Assembly (NCBI GenBank): GCA_000437275.1
Contig: FR899707.1
Span: 37,839 to 51,977 of the forward strand
Reading direction: 5' to 3'
Length of the DNA stretch: 14,139 nt
DNA from: Clostridium sp. CAG:411
GTDB lineage: Bacteria; Bacillota; Clostridia; Lachnospirales; Lachnospiraceae
In this document: positions 1 to 7,086 of the stretch, piece after piece
How positions within the stretch are numbered: position 1 is the first letter of the stretch
Layout of the letters: every line of letters begins with the position of its first letter
Translations under genes and position numbers: made by a program
The notes under the pieces: model-generated
Database searches by the model: none
Seen by the model: the letters and a program-made list of their open reading frames with translations, nothing else
What the model was told of the DNA's origin: nothing

Positions 1-947
1 TAGCAAGTGGATTGACTGCAGACAAGGCAAAAGAATCGGATGCTGTTGTAGCTGCTAGAAATTCTCTATATGATGCATTTAAGGCTGATTTGAAAGATAC
101 TAATGCTACTACTGGTACCGGAACAATTGATTTTGGTTCAGAGGGAACGGTTACACTTGGCACTACTAAAAAGGATGCAACGGCTGGAATGGCATTTGAT
201 GCTTTAGTCTCAGCAGCAGAAGCGGATGCGACTGCACAGTTAGATAAAGAAAATGCTATCGCTGAATTAAAAGGAAAATCTGCAACAGGTGTAGGAATTG
301 GTGCTGATGCTTATACAGTGACAGATTTGTTTGGCAATGGTACTAATGGTAATACTACTATTGCAGGAAAGTTAGACAGTGATAATAATCTTACTATTAG
401 TATAAAGAATAAGTCAGGTGAGGATACCGTTATTACAGTAAAGAATGCTGATAAATTAAAGGCTGGTGACACAGTTACTATTACCTCACAGGAAATGGTT
501 GAAACGGAACCAGCAGCTACAGGAAAAGAGGCATTCCGCCTTCAGGTTGGTGCAAATGCAGGTCAGGAAGTATCTCTTGGTATCAATTCTATGAAGTCAA
601 AAGATTTGAATATTGTTCAAACAAAGGCTGGAAAAGAAGGATTAGCACTAGATGTTACTTCTCAAACTTCTGCATCGCTTGCAGTTGAAGCCTATGATAT
701 GGCTATCCAGAAAGTTTCAACAGAAAGAGCTAAAATGGGTGCTACTCAGAACAGATTAGAGCATACCATCTCTAACTTGGATACATCTTCTGAAAACTTA
801 CAGTCTGCTGAATCTAGCTTACGTGATACTGATATGGCAGAAGAAATGACTCGCTACTCTAAGAATAATATTCTTATGCAGGCTGGTCAGTCCATGCTTG
901 CTCAGGCAAATCAGTCAACACAGGGTGTATTGAACTTATTAGGATAA
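1..947 (+). CDS. Flagellin, C-terminal part (5' end outside window)
   Basis: Structural subunit of the flagellar filament, exported through the flagellar type III apparatus. The frame is open to the left edge (codons Ala-Ser-Gly precede the TTG at 12), so that TTG is not a real start and the N-terminal D0/D1 region is missing. About 170 visible residues form a Thr/Ala/Gly-rich, cysteine-free variable central domain. From about residue 174 of the visible part (motif FRLQVGANAGQ) the conserved C-terminal D1/D0 domain begins. It continues through NRLEHTISNLDTSSENL and RDTDMAEEMT and ends in MLAQANQSTQGVLNLLG, the classical flagellin terminus. Helical heptad character is evident over the last 100 residues. 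A terminator hairpin follows 21 bases after the stop, so the gene is probably the end of its transcript. The flagellin class (TLR5-stimulating or silent) cannot be judged without the N-terminus. Confidence 0.96.
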   Translation, partial: ASGLTADKAKESDAVVAARNSLYDAFKADLKDTNATTGTGTIDFGSEGTVTLGTTKKDATAGMAFDALVSAAEADATAQLDKENAIAELKGKSATGVGIGADAYTVTDLFGNGTNGNTTIAGKLDSDNNLTISIKNKSGEDTVITVKNADKLKAGDTVTITSQEMVETEPAATGKEAFRLQVGANAGQEVSLGINSMKSKDLNIVQTKAGKEGLALDVTSQTSASLAVEAYDMAIQKVSTERAKMGATQNRLEHTISNLDTSSENLQSAESSLRDTDMAEEMTRYSKNNILMQAGQSMLAQANQSTQGVLNLLG

Positions 948-968
948 TAAATTCTTTGACAATAATAA

Positions 969-1003
969 AAAGACAGAGGGCGTTGGTTCTCTGTCTTTCC
1001 TTG
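969..1003 (+). terminator. Terminator of the flagellin gene
   Basis: Perfect 10-bp inverted repeat AAAGACAGAG (969-978) / CTCTGTCTTT (989-998) with a 10-base loop, 21 bases after the flagellin stop. The tail (CCTTGTATGT) is only moderately T-rich, but the right arm itself ends in TTT. Confidence 0.75.
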
Positions 1004-1032
1004 TATGTGCCAATAGTAAATAGAAAATAGGA

Positions 1033-1072
1033 GGCGATAGTGTTTTTGAATGCTGTCGCCTTGCTTGTTTTA
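1033..1072. terminator. Second stem-loop, terminator-like
   Basis: GGCGATAG (1033-1040) pairs with CTGTCGCC (1053-1060) through one G-U pair, with a 12-base loop. The sequence TTGCTTGTTTTAATT follows. It could be a backup terminator for the flagellin transcript. It also lies just past the minus-strand remnant at 1080-1271. It lacks a clean U-run, so the terminator role is inferred. Confidence 0.45.
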
Positions 1073-1079
1073 ATTAAAT

Positions 1080-1271
1080 TTAAAATTTTTTCTCTGTTTC
1101 AGCTAATTGGTATTCTAACAGACGAATGCGTTCATCTTCTGGTTTTCCTAGTTGATTCAATTGTAACATATAAATTCCAAATTTGTCACTATATTTATGC
1201 TTTGTTAGGGGATTATAAAGAAAATAATCAGAGAAAAGAACAGGGAAATCCTTTTTAGGATTCTGCAACAC
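1080..1271 (-). pseudogene. Possible gene remnant (63 codons), unknown function
   Basis: The minus strand encodes a 63-residue stretch that reads more like a real globular protein tail than the overlapping plus-strand frame. Segments such as FSDYFLYNPLTKHKYSDKF and YMLQLNQLGKPEDERIRLL are followed by a charged C-terminus. The first codon would be GTG, directly preceded by an in-frame TAA. The same frame stays open for about 23 codons upstream of that stop, and no ribosome binding site is evident. This suggests the decayed 3' end of a gene. The pattern (Y-N-x-x-T-x-x-x-Y-[ST]-D-K-[FL]-x-I-x-x-L-x-L) is loosely like the C-terminal part of Rpn/PD-(D/E)XK-type transposase-nucleases, but that is only a guess. 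The rest of 948-1370 holds only the two stem-loops. Confidence 0.3.
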
Positions 1272-1370
1272 TTATAAAATGATTTTCTCCATATGCCAAA
1301 AGAAATGTTGTTCAATTACTCTTAGAACAGAGTAGGAACAAGCATTTCTATTTGGCTAAATTATTCTATT

Positions 1371-3032
1371 TTAAAATTTCTTTTTGGTAATAGTCCAGGA
1401 ACCATATATTGTGGTGCCATCTATTTTTTTATAGGCTCTGATTTTTATGTAATATTTCCCTTTTAAGTGATAAGGTTTCATGTTTTTTTTGCAAGATTTG
1501 GTCGTGATGGTTTTGCCCTTTCCATTTTTTGTTCTGCTATATTTAATTTGATATCCGGTTGCATTTGCAACTTTTGAAAAGTGCAAAACAAATTTTTTCC
1601 ATGCTATGTTTTTTACACGTTTTGGTTTGGAATATGTAATCGGCTTGTTTTGTGGTTTGGCTGTTCCTTTTGGGGGTTGTCCGTTTTGATTGTGTGTAAC
1701 TTGAGGAACGGCAGTGGCAGCCGAAATGTTTGTTGGCAGAGGTTCCCATATTTCTGCTTGTGGAGTGGAACTAGGAAACTTTGTTGGGGGCAGGGTCGTT
1801 GCTACAAGGGGCGTGGTTATCAGATCTTTGTTATATTCCATTTCTGGTTCTGGTAAAACGGTTTGTGTAGCAGTTGTAGTTGGAACAGGTGTTGATCGGG
1901 GAGTCAAAGTAGGGGTTACCTGAGGTTGCTTGTTTGGTTGGTCGTTTCCAACTTGAGGAGAGGAAGCAGGGCTAACAGTTGGAGTCAAGGTAGGAGTTGT
2001 TTGTGGTTGTTTATCCGTGTTGCTATCTCCAACTTGGGATGGGAGAGAGGTTGTTGTTGTGCGGTTTTCCCGTAAAATAACAGGATAAAAATATGTATTT
2101 CTAGGAATATCCACCTTGTCATTTGGATATAAAATATTGTTATAGTCAATGCTGTCTTTTGTGTCATAAATAATAGGTGCATTGCCCTGTTTCCATCCTA
2201 TAAATGTTTCATTGTCTGCCAATAAGGAAGATTTATAGGATGGTAATCTTGTGGAACCGTTTATGCCACATATAAATGTGGAAGAATAACAAGAGCCATT
2301 TGCATCAAAATAATAGACGTAACTATCAGCAAGTAATTCCATGGTTGGTGTAGGTGTACAGGTATCATATACAGTAATTTTTTGCTCAAGGGAGAAAGAT
2401 TCTGGAACATCATAACCATCGTATTTTCTGTAGACACTAGCTAGAATTTTTGTAGTGCCTGCACGTAGTGCTGTAATGGTTCCATCACTTTCGATGCGGG
2501 CAATAGAAGGGTCTTCGCAGCTATAGGTAACATATTCATTCGAAAAACCCCGTACGCTACAGGTTGTAGTTTCACCGACAGATAGTGTATTTTTATCAAG
2601 GATGATACTAGTTGATGATAAAGTACAACTGTAAACAAATAATGGTGCAAAATTAACGCCTTTTGAAATCATACAGGTATCTCCGGGTGAAAAGAAGGTA
2701 TAGCGGGACAGATTGTCCCCTGGGTATACATAGACGGGTTGGGTTCCATAGGTCCATCCAACAAAATGTGCAATAACATATTTTTGTCTTCCTTGATAGT
2801 TAGGAAGAGTAATGCTAGATGAGGTTACACTGATAGGTTCTTGCTTATATACTTCGCCATATACATCATAATAACTAATTAGAGAATTTTCAGTAGAGAT
2901 AGAGGAATTGTCATTTTCTACAATTTGCTCCGAGGGTGTAATAGTGGAGGCAATGCATGGTTGCATTGTATTCCACGGTGTTGTTTCTAATAAACAACTA
3001 AAAAGTAAGACGATAGATAATAATTTTTTCAT
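1371..3032 (-). CDS. Secreted multidomain protein: duplicated module, Big_2 Ig-like domain, Thr/Pro linker, fibronectin-like C-terminus
   Basis: 553 residues. An N-terminal signal sequence (MKKLLSIVLLFSCLL, hydrophobic core about 4-16) implies export; the signal peptidase site may be near CIA-S (28-29). The order is: module A about 54-133, a bacterial Ig-like Big_2 domain about 143-222 (LSVGE; DPSIARIESDGTITALRAGTTKI), module B about 240-320, a Thr/Pro/Ser/Gln-rich linker about 325-465, and a basic fibronectin-III-like domain about 470-553 (VANATGYQIKYSRTKNGKGK; YYIKIRAYKKIDGTTIYGSW) of a type common at the ends of clostridial surface proteins. Modules A and B share LP[NS]Y, F[VI]GW-x2-G-x2-P and [FY]P[GN]D, recalling Listeria-Bacteroides/flg_new beta-repeats. 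The linker has two near-copies beginning QVG(N/D) and containing KQPQ-x-TPTLTP. No catalytic motif or LPXTG anchor is seen. It is probably a cell-surface or adhesive protein; the ligand is unknown. The start has an AAAGG ribosome binding site 12 bases upstream, a long spacing. Confidence 0.85.
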   Translation of the reverse strand: MKKLLSIVLLFSCLLETTPWNTMQPCIASTITPSEQIVENDNSSISTENSLISYYDVYGEVYKQEPISVTSSSITLPNYQGRQKYVIAHFVGWTYGTQPVYVYPGDNLSRYTFFSPGDTCMISKGVNFAPLFVYSCTLSSTSIILDKNTLSVGETTTCSVRGFSNEYVTYSCEDPSIARIESDGTITALRAGTTKILASVYRKYDGYDVPESFSLEQKITVYDTCTPTPTMELLADSYVYYFDANGSCYSSTFICGINGSTRLPSYKSSLLADNETFIGWKQGNAPIIYDTKDSIDYNNILYPNDKVDIPRNTYFYPVILRENRTTTTSLPSQVGDSNTDKQPQTTPTLTPTVSPASSPQVGNDQPNKQPQVTPTLTPRSTPVPTTTATQTVLPEPEMEYNKDLITTPLVATTLPPTKFPSSTPQAEIWEPLPTNISAATAVPQVTHNQNGQPPKGTAKPQNKPITYSKPKRVKNIAWKKFVLHFSKVANATGYQIKYSRTKNGKGKTITTKSCKKNMKPYHLKGKYYIKIRAYKKIDGTTIYGSWTITKKKF

Positions 3033-3232
3033 GTTCAGTACCAGCCTTTCTAATTTTTTCTACTTTTTTTCGGATACAAATAAGCGGACGCTATTTGCTA
3101 TGTTAGTTTATAAAAATTTTTTGTACTTTTTTTGAACCTGAATTGCTAAATTTTTCTGTGGTATGTTCGTTAAATCAGTAATTATGTGAAATACCTAACG
3201 AATTGACCGATAAAAAAACTTCAAATAACAAT

Positions 3233-3261
3233 ATTATACACAATTTTTTTTCTTAATACAA
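3233..3261 (-). promoter_or_regulatory. Probable promoter of the secreted-protein gene
   Basis: Read on the minus strand: TTGTAT (-35, 3261-3256), a 17-base spacer and a perfect TATAAT (-10, 3238-3233). The start would be near 3226, leaving an AT-rich leader of roughly 190 bases before the ATG at 3032. No recognised riboswitch was seen in the leader. Confidence 0.55.
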
Positions 3262-3301
3262 TGGTGTGCAAGAGAAAAATTGTGAAATATATTCTGGAAA
3301 A

Positions 3302-3331
3302 TTGACAAAAAAAGTATTATTACAGTATTAT
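3302..3331 (+). promoter_or_regulatory. Probable promoter of the 3476 gene
   Basis: TTGACA (3302-3307), an 18-base spacer and TATTAT (3326-3331). The start would be near 3338, giving an untranslated leader of about 138 bases. This promoter diverges from the minus-strand one at 3233-3261. The rest of 3033-3475 is AT-rich and shows no gene. Confidence 0.55.
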
Positions 3332-3475
3332 GTATATATAAGAACGTTTTTTACTTATTATCTATAATATAGTTTGAAATACAACAAGAGTGATGTAGAT
3401 AAGTAGGAAATAATTGGTGATATATAAAGCGTTTCGAGCAAGTAGTAGGGCTATAATGGAGAAAGGGATCAGTAA

Positions 3476-4114
3476 ATGAATGCAAAAGAAAACATGATTA
3501 TTATAAAAAATGAGATAAAAACCAATCAAGTAGAGCGTTGCCAGTACAATCCAAGTACACAAAAAATGCAAGTAGAATTTAGCAATGGGAAGATGTATCC
3601 GTACAATGCAAATAATGTAAAATGCTTAAAGAACCCAGCTATACTGGATGGAAATAGTTATCGTATTAGTAGGGCAGGAAAAGTTTTTTATGGAATAGTA
3701 GAAATATATATTTTTAAAGACGGAAATTCGTCGTATTGGCATATTTGTTTTAACAATGGTACAGAGAGGGATTATAAGGAAGATAAATATGCCAGTCTGG
3801 ATGTGCTTTGCCATTTTCCAATGAATATGTTGATTAGAGATACAAAAATGTTAGATGAAAAAGAGTCCTCATATGCCATGCATCCTGCTACGCATATAGA
3901 TTTTCTAATCTACAGCATGGTTAGTAAAAAGCCTGTATTGGCTGTTGAGGTGGATGGATATACCTACCATAAAACAGGGACAGCACAGGCTTCTAGGGAT
4001 CAACTTAAAAATCATATATTAAAGCTATATGAAATACCATTCTTACGTTTAAGGACAAATGGTAGCGGAGAGAAAGAAAAAATCATTGAAATATTGGATA
4101 CACTAGTAAGATAA
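3476..4114 (+). CDS. Small protein with N-terminal beta-rich domain and C-terminal DUF2726-like (PD-(D/E)XK-type) domain
   Basis: 212 residues, cytoplasmic, no signal or membrane segment. ATG is preceded by GGAGAAAGGG. Residues about 18-110 form a beta-rich domain (YNPSTQKMQVEFSNGKMYPY ... YWHICFNNGTERDY), loosely KTSC-like. Residues about 138-212 match the DUF2726 pattern, a PD-(D/E)XK nuclease-like fold: D142 in HIDFLIY, E158 and D160 in LAVEVDGYTYH, then R174-D-x2-K178, IPFLRLRTNGSGEKEKI. From family memory, both ends resemble the head and tail of long clostridial superfamily I helicase-like proteins in which an ATPase core lies between them. Here no Walker motif is present, so this may be an internally deleted derivative or a stand-alone nuclease. 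It could act on DNA, for example in repair or defence, but that is inference. The gene ends 22 bases from the convergent HD gene with no terminator between. Confidence 0.75.
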   Translation: MNAKENMIIIKNEIKTNQVERCQYNPSTQKMQVEFSNGKMYPYNANNVKCLKNPAILDGNSYRISRAGKVFYGIVEIYIFKDGNSSYWHICFNNGTERDYKEDKYASLDVLCHFPMNMLIRDTKMLDEKESSYAMHPATHIDFLIYSMVSKKPVLAVEVDGYTYHKTGTAQASRDQLKNHILKLYEIPFLRLRTNGSGEKEKIIEILDTLVR

Positions 4115-4136
4115 TATCAGGAAGCTTTGAATGCTA

Positions 4137-4793
4137 TTATAATACTTTACTTCCGTTTACCGTTAGTTTAAATTTGGTATCCAATAGTTCGGCAGCTTTA
4201 CGACACATCATCATTCTGCCAAGAAAGATTTCAAAATAGTCGTACATCGTGCAAATGTTTTCATCAATTTCTAAGTTAAGAGTGATTACTTTTTTTTCGC
4301 GGTGTACTTTTAACTTTCGATTGGTTACGGCATAGTTTACGCGGTCATGAATATCGAAGGTTACTCGTTCCTTTTCTCTTACGCGGTTTTTTCGCACATC
4401 TGTCTTGTCTGCCAAAATGACTGCTGCTGAAATGGCATCAAAAGCAGAACCAGTGGATTCATCATGATTCCCAATGCAGGATACGATTTCGATTCGATCT
4501 TCCAGTGACAAATCCGTTTGTTTTAGAATATCATTAGCTAAAATAGCACCGTATTCTGCATGACTTTTTCGATTGATTGCATTGCCAATATCGTGCATAT
4601 AGCCAGCAATCTTTGCCAATTCTATTTCATGGTCCGAAAAATGAAGTTTTTCTAAAATCCATCCAGCGGTTTCTGCTACGAGACAGCAATGAGCCGTAGA
4701 ATGGTCGGTATATCCAAGCATACCGAGATTTTCGTCTCCTTTTCGTAATAATTCTCTAACTTCGGCATTTTTCTTTATTTCTTTGTATGTCAT
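4137..4793 (-). CDS. HD-domain phosphohydrolase
   Basis: 218-residue soluble protein of the HD superfamily, metal-dependent phosphohydrolases that usually cleave nucleotides or phosphate esters. Candidate metal ligands are visible in order: H31/H35 in TDHSTAH, H67-D68 in YMHDIGNAI, H78 in KSHAEYG, H110-D111 in GNHDES and D129 in LADKTDV. The C-terminal third is beta/alpha and charged, without a recognised domain. The start is supported by a strong GGGAGGAAAGG ribosome binding site. It begins 17 bases after the stop of the PIN-PhoH gene on the same strand, so the two are almost certainly co-transcribed. The pairing recalls the usual Firmicute neighbourhood of phoH with the membrane HD protein YqfF/PgpH, but this protein has no membrane segments and is much shorter. 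The substrate is unknown. RNA or (p)ppGpp/cyclic nucleotide turnover are possibilities from context only; the RelA/SpoT catalytic pattern is not evident. Confidence 0.88.
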   Translation of the reverse strand: MTYKEIKKNAEVRELLRKGDENLGMLGYTDHSTAHCCLVAETAGWILEKLHFSDHEIELAKIAGYMHDIGNAINRKSHAEYGAILANDILKQTDLSLEDRIEIVSCIGNHDESTGSAFDAISAAVILADKTDVRKNRVREKERVTFDIHDRVNYAVTNRKLKVHREKKVITLNLEIDENICTMYDYFEIFLGRMMMCRKAAELLDTKFKLTVNGSKVL

Positions 4794-4810
4794 AGCCTTT
4801 CCTCCCTTAT

Positions 4811-6187
4811 TTACAAGCGTTTAATAGCATCCATGGCAAGTATGGAGCGTTCACATTCATCTGCTGATAACATAATCTGGCAGCAGTAAGGGCTGTCTTT
4901 CATATATTTTGCTGCATAGCTTAGCCCGTTGGTCTTTTCGTCTAAAAATGGACGGTCAATTTGATGCGGATCACCAAGAAGGATGATTTTTGTATCTTTT
5001 CCTGCTCTTGTAATAATGCCTTTTACTTGATTGGGAGTCATGTTTTGCGCTTCATCAATAATTAAATATGTTTTTGCGATGGAACGACCACGAATAAAGT
5101 TTAATGCTTCTGTTTGAATAATTTCCCGTTCAAAAATCTCTTGTATTTTGTCGGATAGTTCTGCATCGTCTTCGTAACGTTTTTCTTCATCGGAATCCAA
5201 AATCTGTTCTAAATTATCTATAATTGGTCGCATAAGCGGAGCAATTTTGTCCTGCTCATTGCCAGGGAGAAATCCAATATCATCATCAAATTGTGCGTTT
5301 GGTCTGCACACAATAATTCTGCGATATTCTCCAGTAGGATTGTTGTATACTTTTTCTAGTCCAACGGCAAGTGTGTAAAATGTTTTTGCTGTTCCAGCCA
5401 TGCCCTGTACGATTACCAGAGGAATTTCACTGGCAGGTGTCATCAGTGCTTCTTGTAAAAAATACTGTCCCATATTTTTTGGTGAAATATCATACGGTTT
5501 TTTCTTTTTATACTCTAAAGGAAATACTTTTCCATGTTGCACTTTGCCTAAAAGCGTCTTTTTATTGCTGGTATCTGATTTGAGGAGTATAAATTCATTT
5601 TCAAAGGTTTGCACTTCTTTTCGATTGCCTTCCTCATCACATTGGTACAATTTTTTTATGCTGACCCCTTGCTTTTTGAAATCCTTGATATATTTATCTT
5701 GAATATAAGCTTCTGTTCGCCCTGTGTATTCTTTATCCTGTTCAGAAATTTGTTCTGTGGAAAAATCTTCTGCGGGAATACCAAGAAGTTGTGCTTTTAA
5801 ACGCATGACAATATCTTTGGTAACCAGAATTAAAGTTTCCACCTTTTTTTCTTCTTTTAACCCTTTACATACTTGTAAAATGCGATTATCAGCTTTTTCT
5901 GTCAGTAGATCAGTGGGAAGTGCTACCTGGGTATAATTGGTTTCTATTCTCAAACTTCCACCATCTTTTAATGGAACTCCAACCAGAAGATCACCTTGTT
6001 GGCGTAGTTGTTCCAATATACGAACGGCCTGTCTTGCACAAGCACCTTTTTCTCCATCTGCTTTTTTTAGCCCATCTAGTTCTTCCACTACTTTTAAAGG
6101 GATGATTACATCATTATCTTCAAAGCAGGATGTTGCATAAGGGGCTTGAATCAATACATTGGTATCTAAAACATATGTTTTTTTCAT
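4811..6187 (-). CDS. PIN-PhoH fusion ATPase (YlaK / PhoH2 type)
   Basis: 458 residues from the chosen start. Residues about 3-145 are a PIN ribonuclease domain with the acidic set expected for metal binding: D8 in YVLDTNVLIQ, E35/E36 in VVEELDGL, D100 in EKADNRIL and D125 in VTKD. After a linker, residues about 235-458 form a PhoH ATPase: Walker A GMAGTAKT (262-269), Walker B YLIIDEAQN (D378, E379) and a GDPHQID motif (405-411). Relatives are Bacillus YlaK and mycobacterial PhoH2, described as an RNA helicase/ribonuclease, so the likely role is ATP-dependent RNA unwinding and cleavage. A longer frame reaches an ATG at 6232. The GGAGG at 6195-6199 lies seven bases before the ATG at 6187, and MKKTYVLDTNVLI is the usual family start, so 6187 is preferred. 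It is the first gene of an operon with the HD protein downstream. Confidence 0.93.
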   Translation of the reverse strand: MKKTYVLDTNVLIQAPYATSCFEDNDVIIPLKVVEELDGLKKADGEKGACARQAVRILEQLRQQGDLLVGVPLKDGGSLRIETNYTQVALPTDLLTEKADNRILQVCKGLKEEKKVETLILVTKDIVMRLKAQLLGIPAEDFSTEQISEQDKEYTGRTEAYIQDKYIKDFKKQGVSIKKLYQCDEEGNRKEVQTFENEFILLKSDTSNKKTLLGKVQHGKVFPLEYKKKKPYDISPKNMGQYFLQEALMTPASEIPLVIVQGMAGTAKTFYTLAVGLEKVYNNPTGEYRRIIVCRPNAQFDDDIGFLPGNEQDKIAPLMRPIIDNLEQILDSDEEKRYEDDAELSDKIQEIFEREIIQTEALNFIRGRSIAKTYLIIDEAQNMTPNQVKGIITRAGKDTKIILLGDPHQIDRPFLDEKTNGLSYAAKYMKDSPYCCQIMLSADECERSILAMDAIKRL

Positions 6188-6199
6188 AGGCATTCCTCC
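6185..6199 (-). promoter_or_regulatory. Ribosome binding site fixing the PIN-PhoH start
   Basis: On the minus strand GGAGG (6199-6195) stands seven bases before ATG (6187-6185). A second ATG two codons upstream is too close to the site to use it, and the ATG at 6232 has none. Confidence 0.8.
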
Positions 6200-6439
6200 A
6201 TAGCATTTCTTGTTTTTAAATTGCATTGGCACAAGAAATTTTTACTTTTTTTGCATTGTTAATGTGAACAGTTTTATTGTAACTTTTACATATGTTTTTC
6301 CACTATCACTTGGTGGTAATTTTTGGGTAAAACATAAGTAAAGTTGGATTTTGGTTTAATAGAAATGGATTTATAATTAGGAATCATATGCAAAACTTAT
6401 GAAAAACATAAAGATTTTATAAAAAAAGTATAAAGTTAC

Positions 6440-6467
6440 TTGACAAACGTGAAAAATTTAGTATTGT
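6440..6467 (+). promoter_or_regulatory. Probable promoter of the marR-ABC operon
   Basis: TTGACA (6440-6445), a 16-base spacer and TATTGT (6462-6467) would start transcription near 6474, about 78 bases before the marR ATG. The -10 overlaps the palindromic operators at 6466-6487. The remainder of 6188-6439 is AT-rich; no clear minus-strand promoter for the phoH gene could be picked out. Confidence 0.6.
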
Positions 6468-6487
6468 TAATAATTAACACATGTTAA
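6466..6487. promoter_or_regulatory. Overlapping palindromes, likely MarR operator
   Basis: GTTAATAATTAAC (6466-6478) is a perfect palindrome around a central base. It shares its right arm with TTAACACATGTTAA (6474-6487), a perfect 6-bp inverted repeat with a 2-base spacer. Three spaced GTTAA/TTAAC half-sites cover the -10 edge and the first transcribed bases of the marR promoter. This is the usual place for an autorepressing MarR dimer. Binding is inferred, not shown. Confidence 0.6.
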
Positions 6488-6551
6488 ATGTTTGCCATAT
6501 ATTTTAGGAAAGAAGAAACTATGTTCATGAGAAGTTCATAGGATATATGGT

Positions 6552-7064
6552 ATGGCATATGAAAAGAGCAAAAAGAAAGGATGGATAGCATTGTGTAGGA
6601 GTGAATTGCAGGAACAATTTTTTGGACTAATGCAAAAGTTTCAAAAATTTCATTTTGAACGCATGATTCCGGAAGTTTCAAAGATGGAATTTATTACATT
6701 GCATCAGATTTTTCAATTACAGAGAAAAAATGGAACGGAAAAGGGAATATATGTTTCAGAGTTAATAAAGAAAACGGATGCACTTCCTTCTGCGATGTCC
6801 AGACTATTAAAAGGTCTGGAGGAAAAAGGGTATATACAGAGAGAATGCGATAAGGAAAATCGTAGGAATACCTTGGTCTGTGTAACGGAGGAAGGAAAAA
6901 AGGTAGGTGAACAGGTACGACAACGAATGGAAGGATACATGGATATGGTATTTCAGAAAATGGGAAAAGAACAGGTTGTTGAATTGATTCGATTATGGGA
7001 ACAGTTATTGAGCTGTATGGATGAGGAATTAACGGATATGTCTGCTGGGCAGACTCCAGTATAA
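6552..7064 (+). CDS. MarR-family transcriptional regulator
   Basis: 170 residues, slightly long for the family because of a basic N-terminal tail (MAYEKSKKKGW). MarR proteins are homodimeric winged-helix regulators, often repressors released by small aromatic or drug-like ligands or by oxidation. Residues about 45-70 form the first helices. ALPSAMSRLLKGLEEKGYI (about 77-95) covers the recognition helix, and CDKENRRNTLVCVTEEG (about 99-115) is the wing with the family D-x-x-(N/D)-R-R pattern. Three cysteines (C15, C99, C110) plus C155 lie near functional parts, so redox sensing is possible but unproven. An AGGA stands just upstream of the ATG. It is the first gene before two ABC exporter genes, 22 bases from the next start, so it probably controls efflux and itself through the palindromes at 6466-6487. 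Confidence 0.92.
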   Translation: MAYEKSKKKGWIALCRSELQEQFFGLMQKFQKFHFERMIPEVSKMEFITLHQIFQLQRKNGTEKGIYVSELIKKTDALPSAMSRLLKGLEEKGYIQRECDKENRRNTLVCVTEEGKKVGEQVRQRMEGYMDMVFQKMGKEQVVELIRLWEQLLSCMDEELTDMSAGQTPV

Positions 7065-7086
7065 AAAGAAAGGAAAAGAAGAAGCA

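Noticed and set aside
12..14. TTG as the start of the flagellin gene
   Set aside because: The frame is open to the left edge with Ala-Ser-Gly codons and no ribosome binding site. The conserved N-terminal flagellin domain would be missing, so the gene continues outside the window.
1040..1258. Plus-strand frame of 72 codons after the flagellin terminator
   Set aside because: It starts inside the stem-loop at 1033-1060, is mostly hydrophobic in the way A/T-rich shadows are, and overlaps a more protein-like minus-strand stretch.
4111..4150. Bidirectional terminator between the convergent genes
   Set aside because: Only a GGAAG/CTTCC pair with a long loop and no T-run can be drawn, so no terminator is called.
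6188..6232. Upstream ATG at 6232 for the PIN-PhoH protein
   Set aside because: The extra 15 residues include the Gly-Gly encoded by the ribosome binding site itself. The downstream ATG has ideal spacing and the usual family start.
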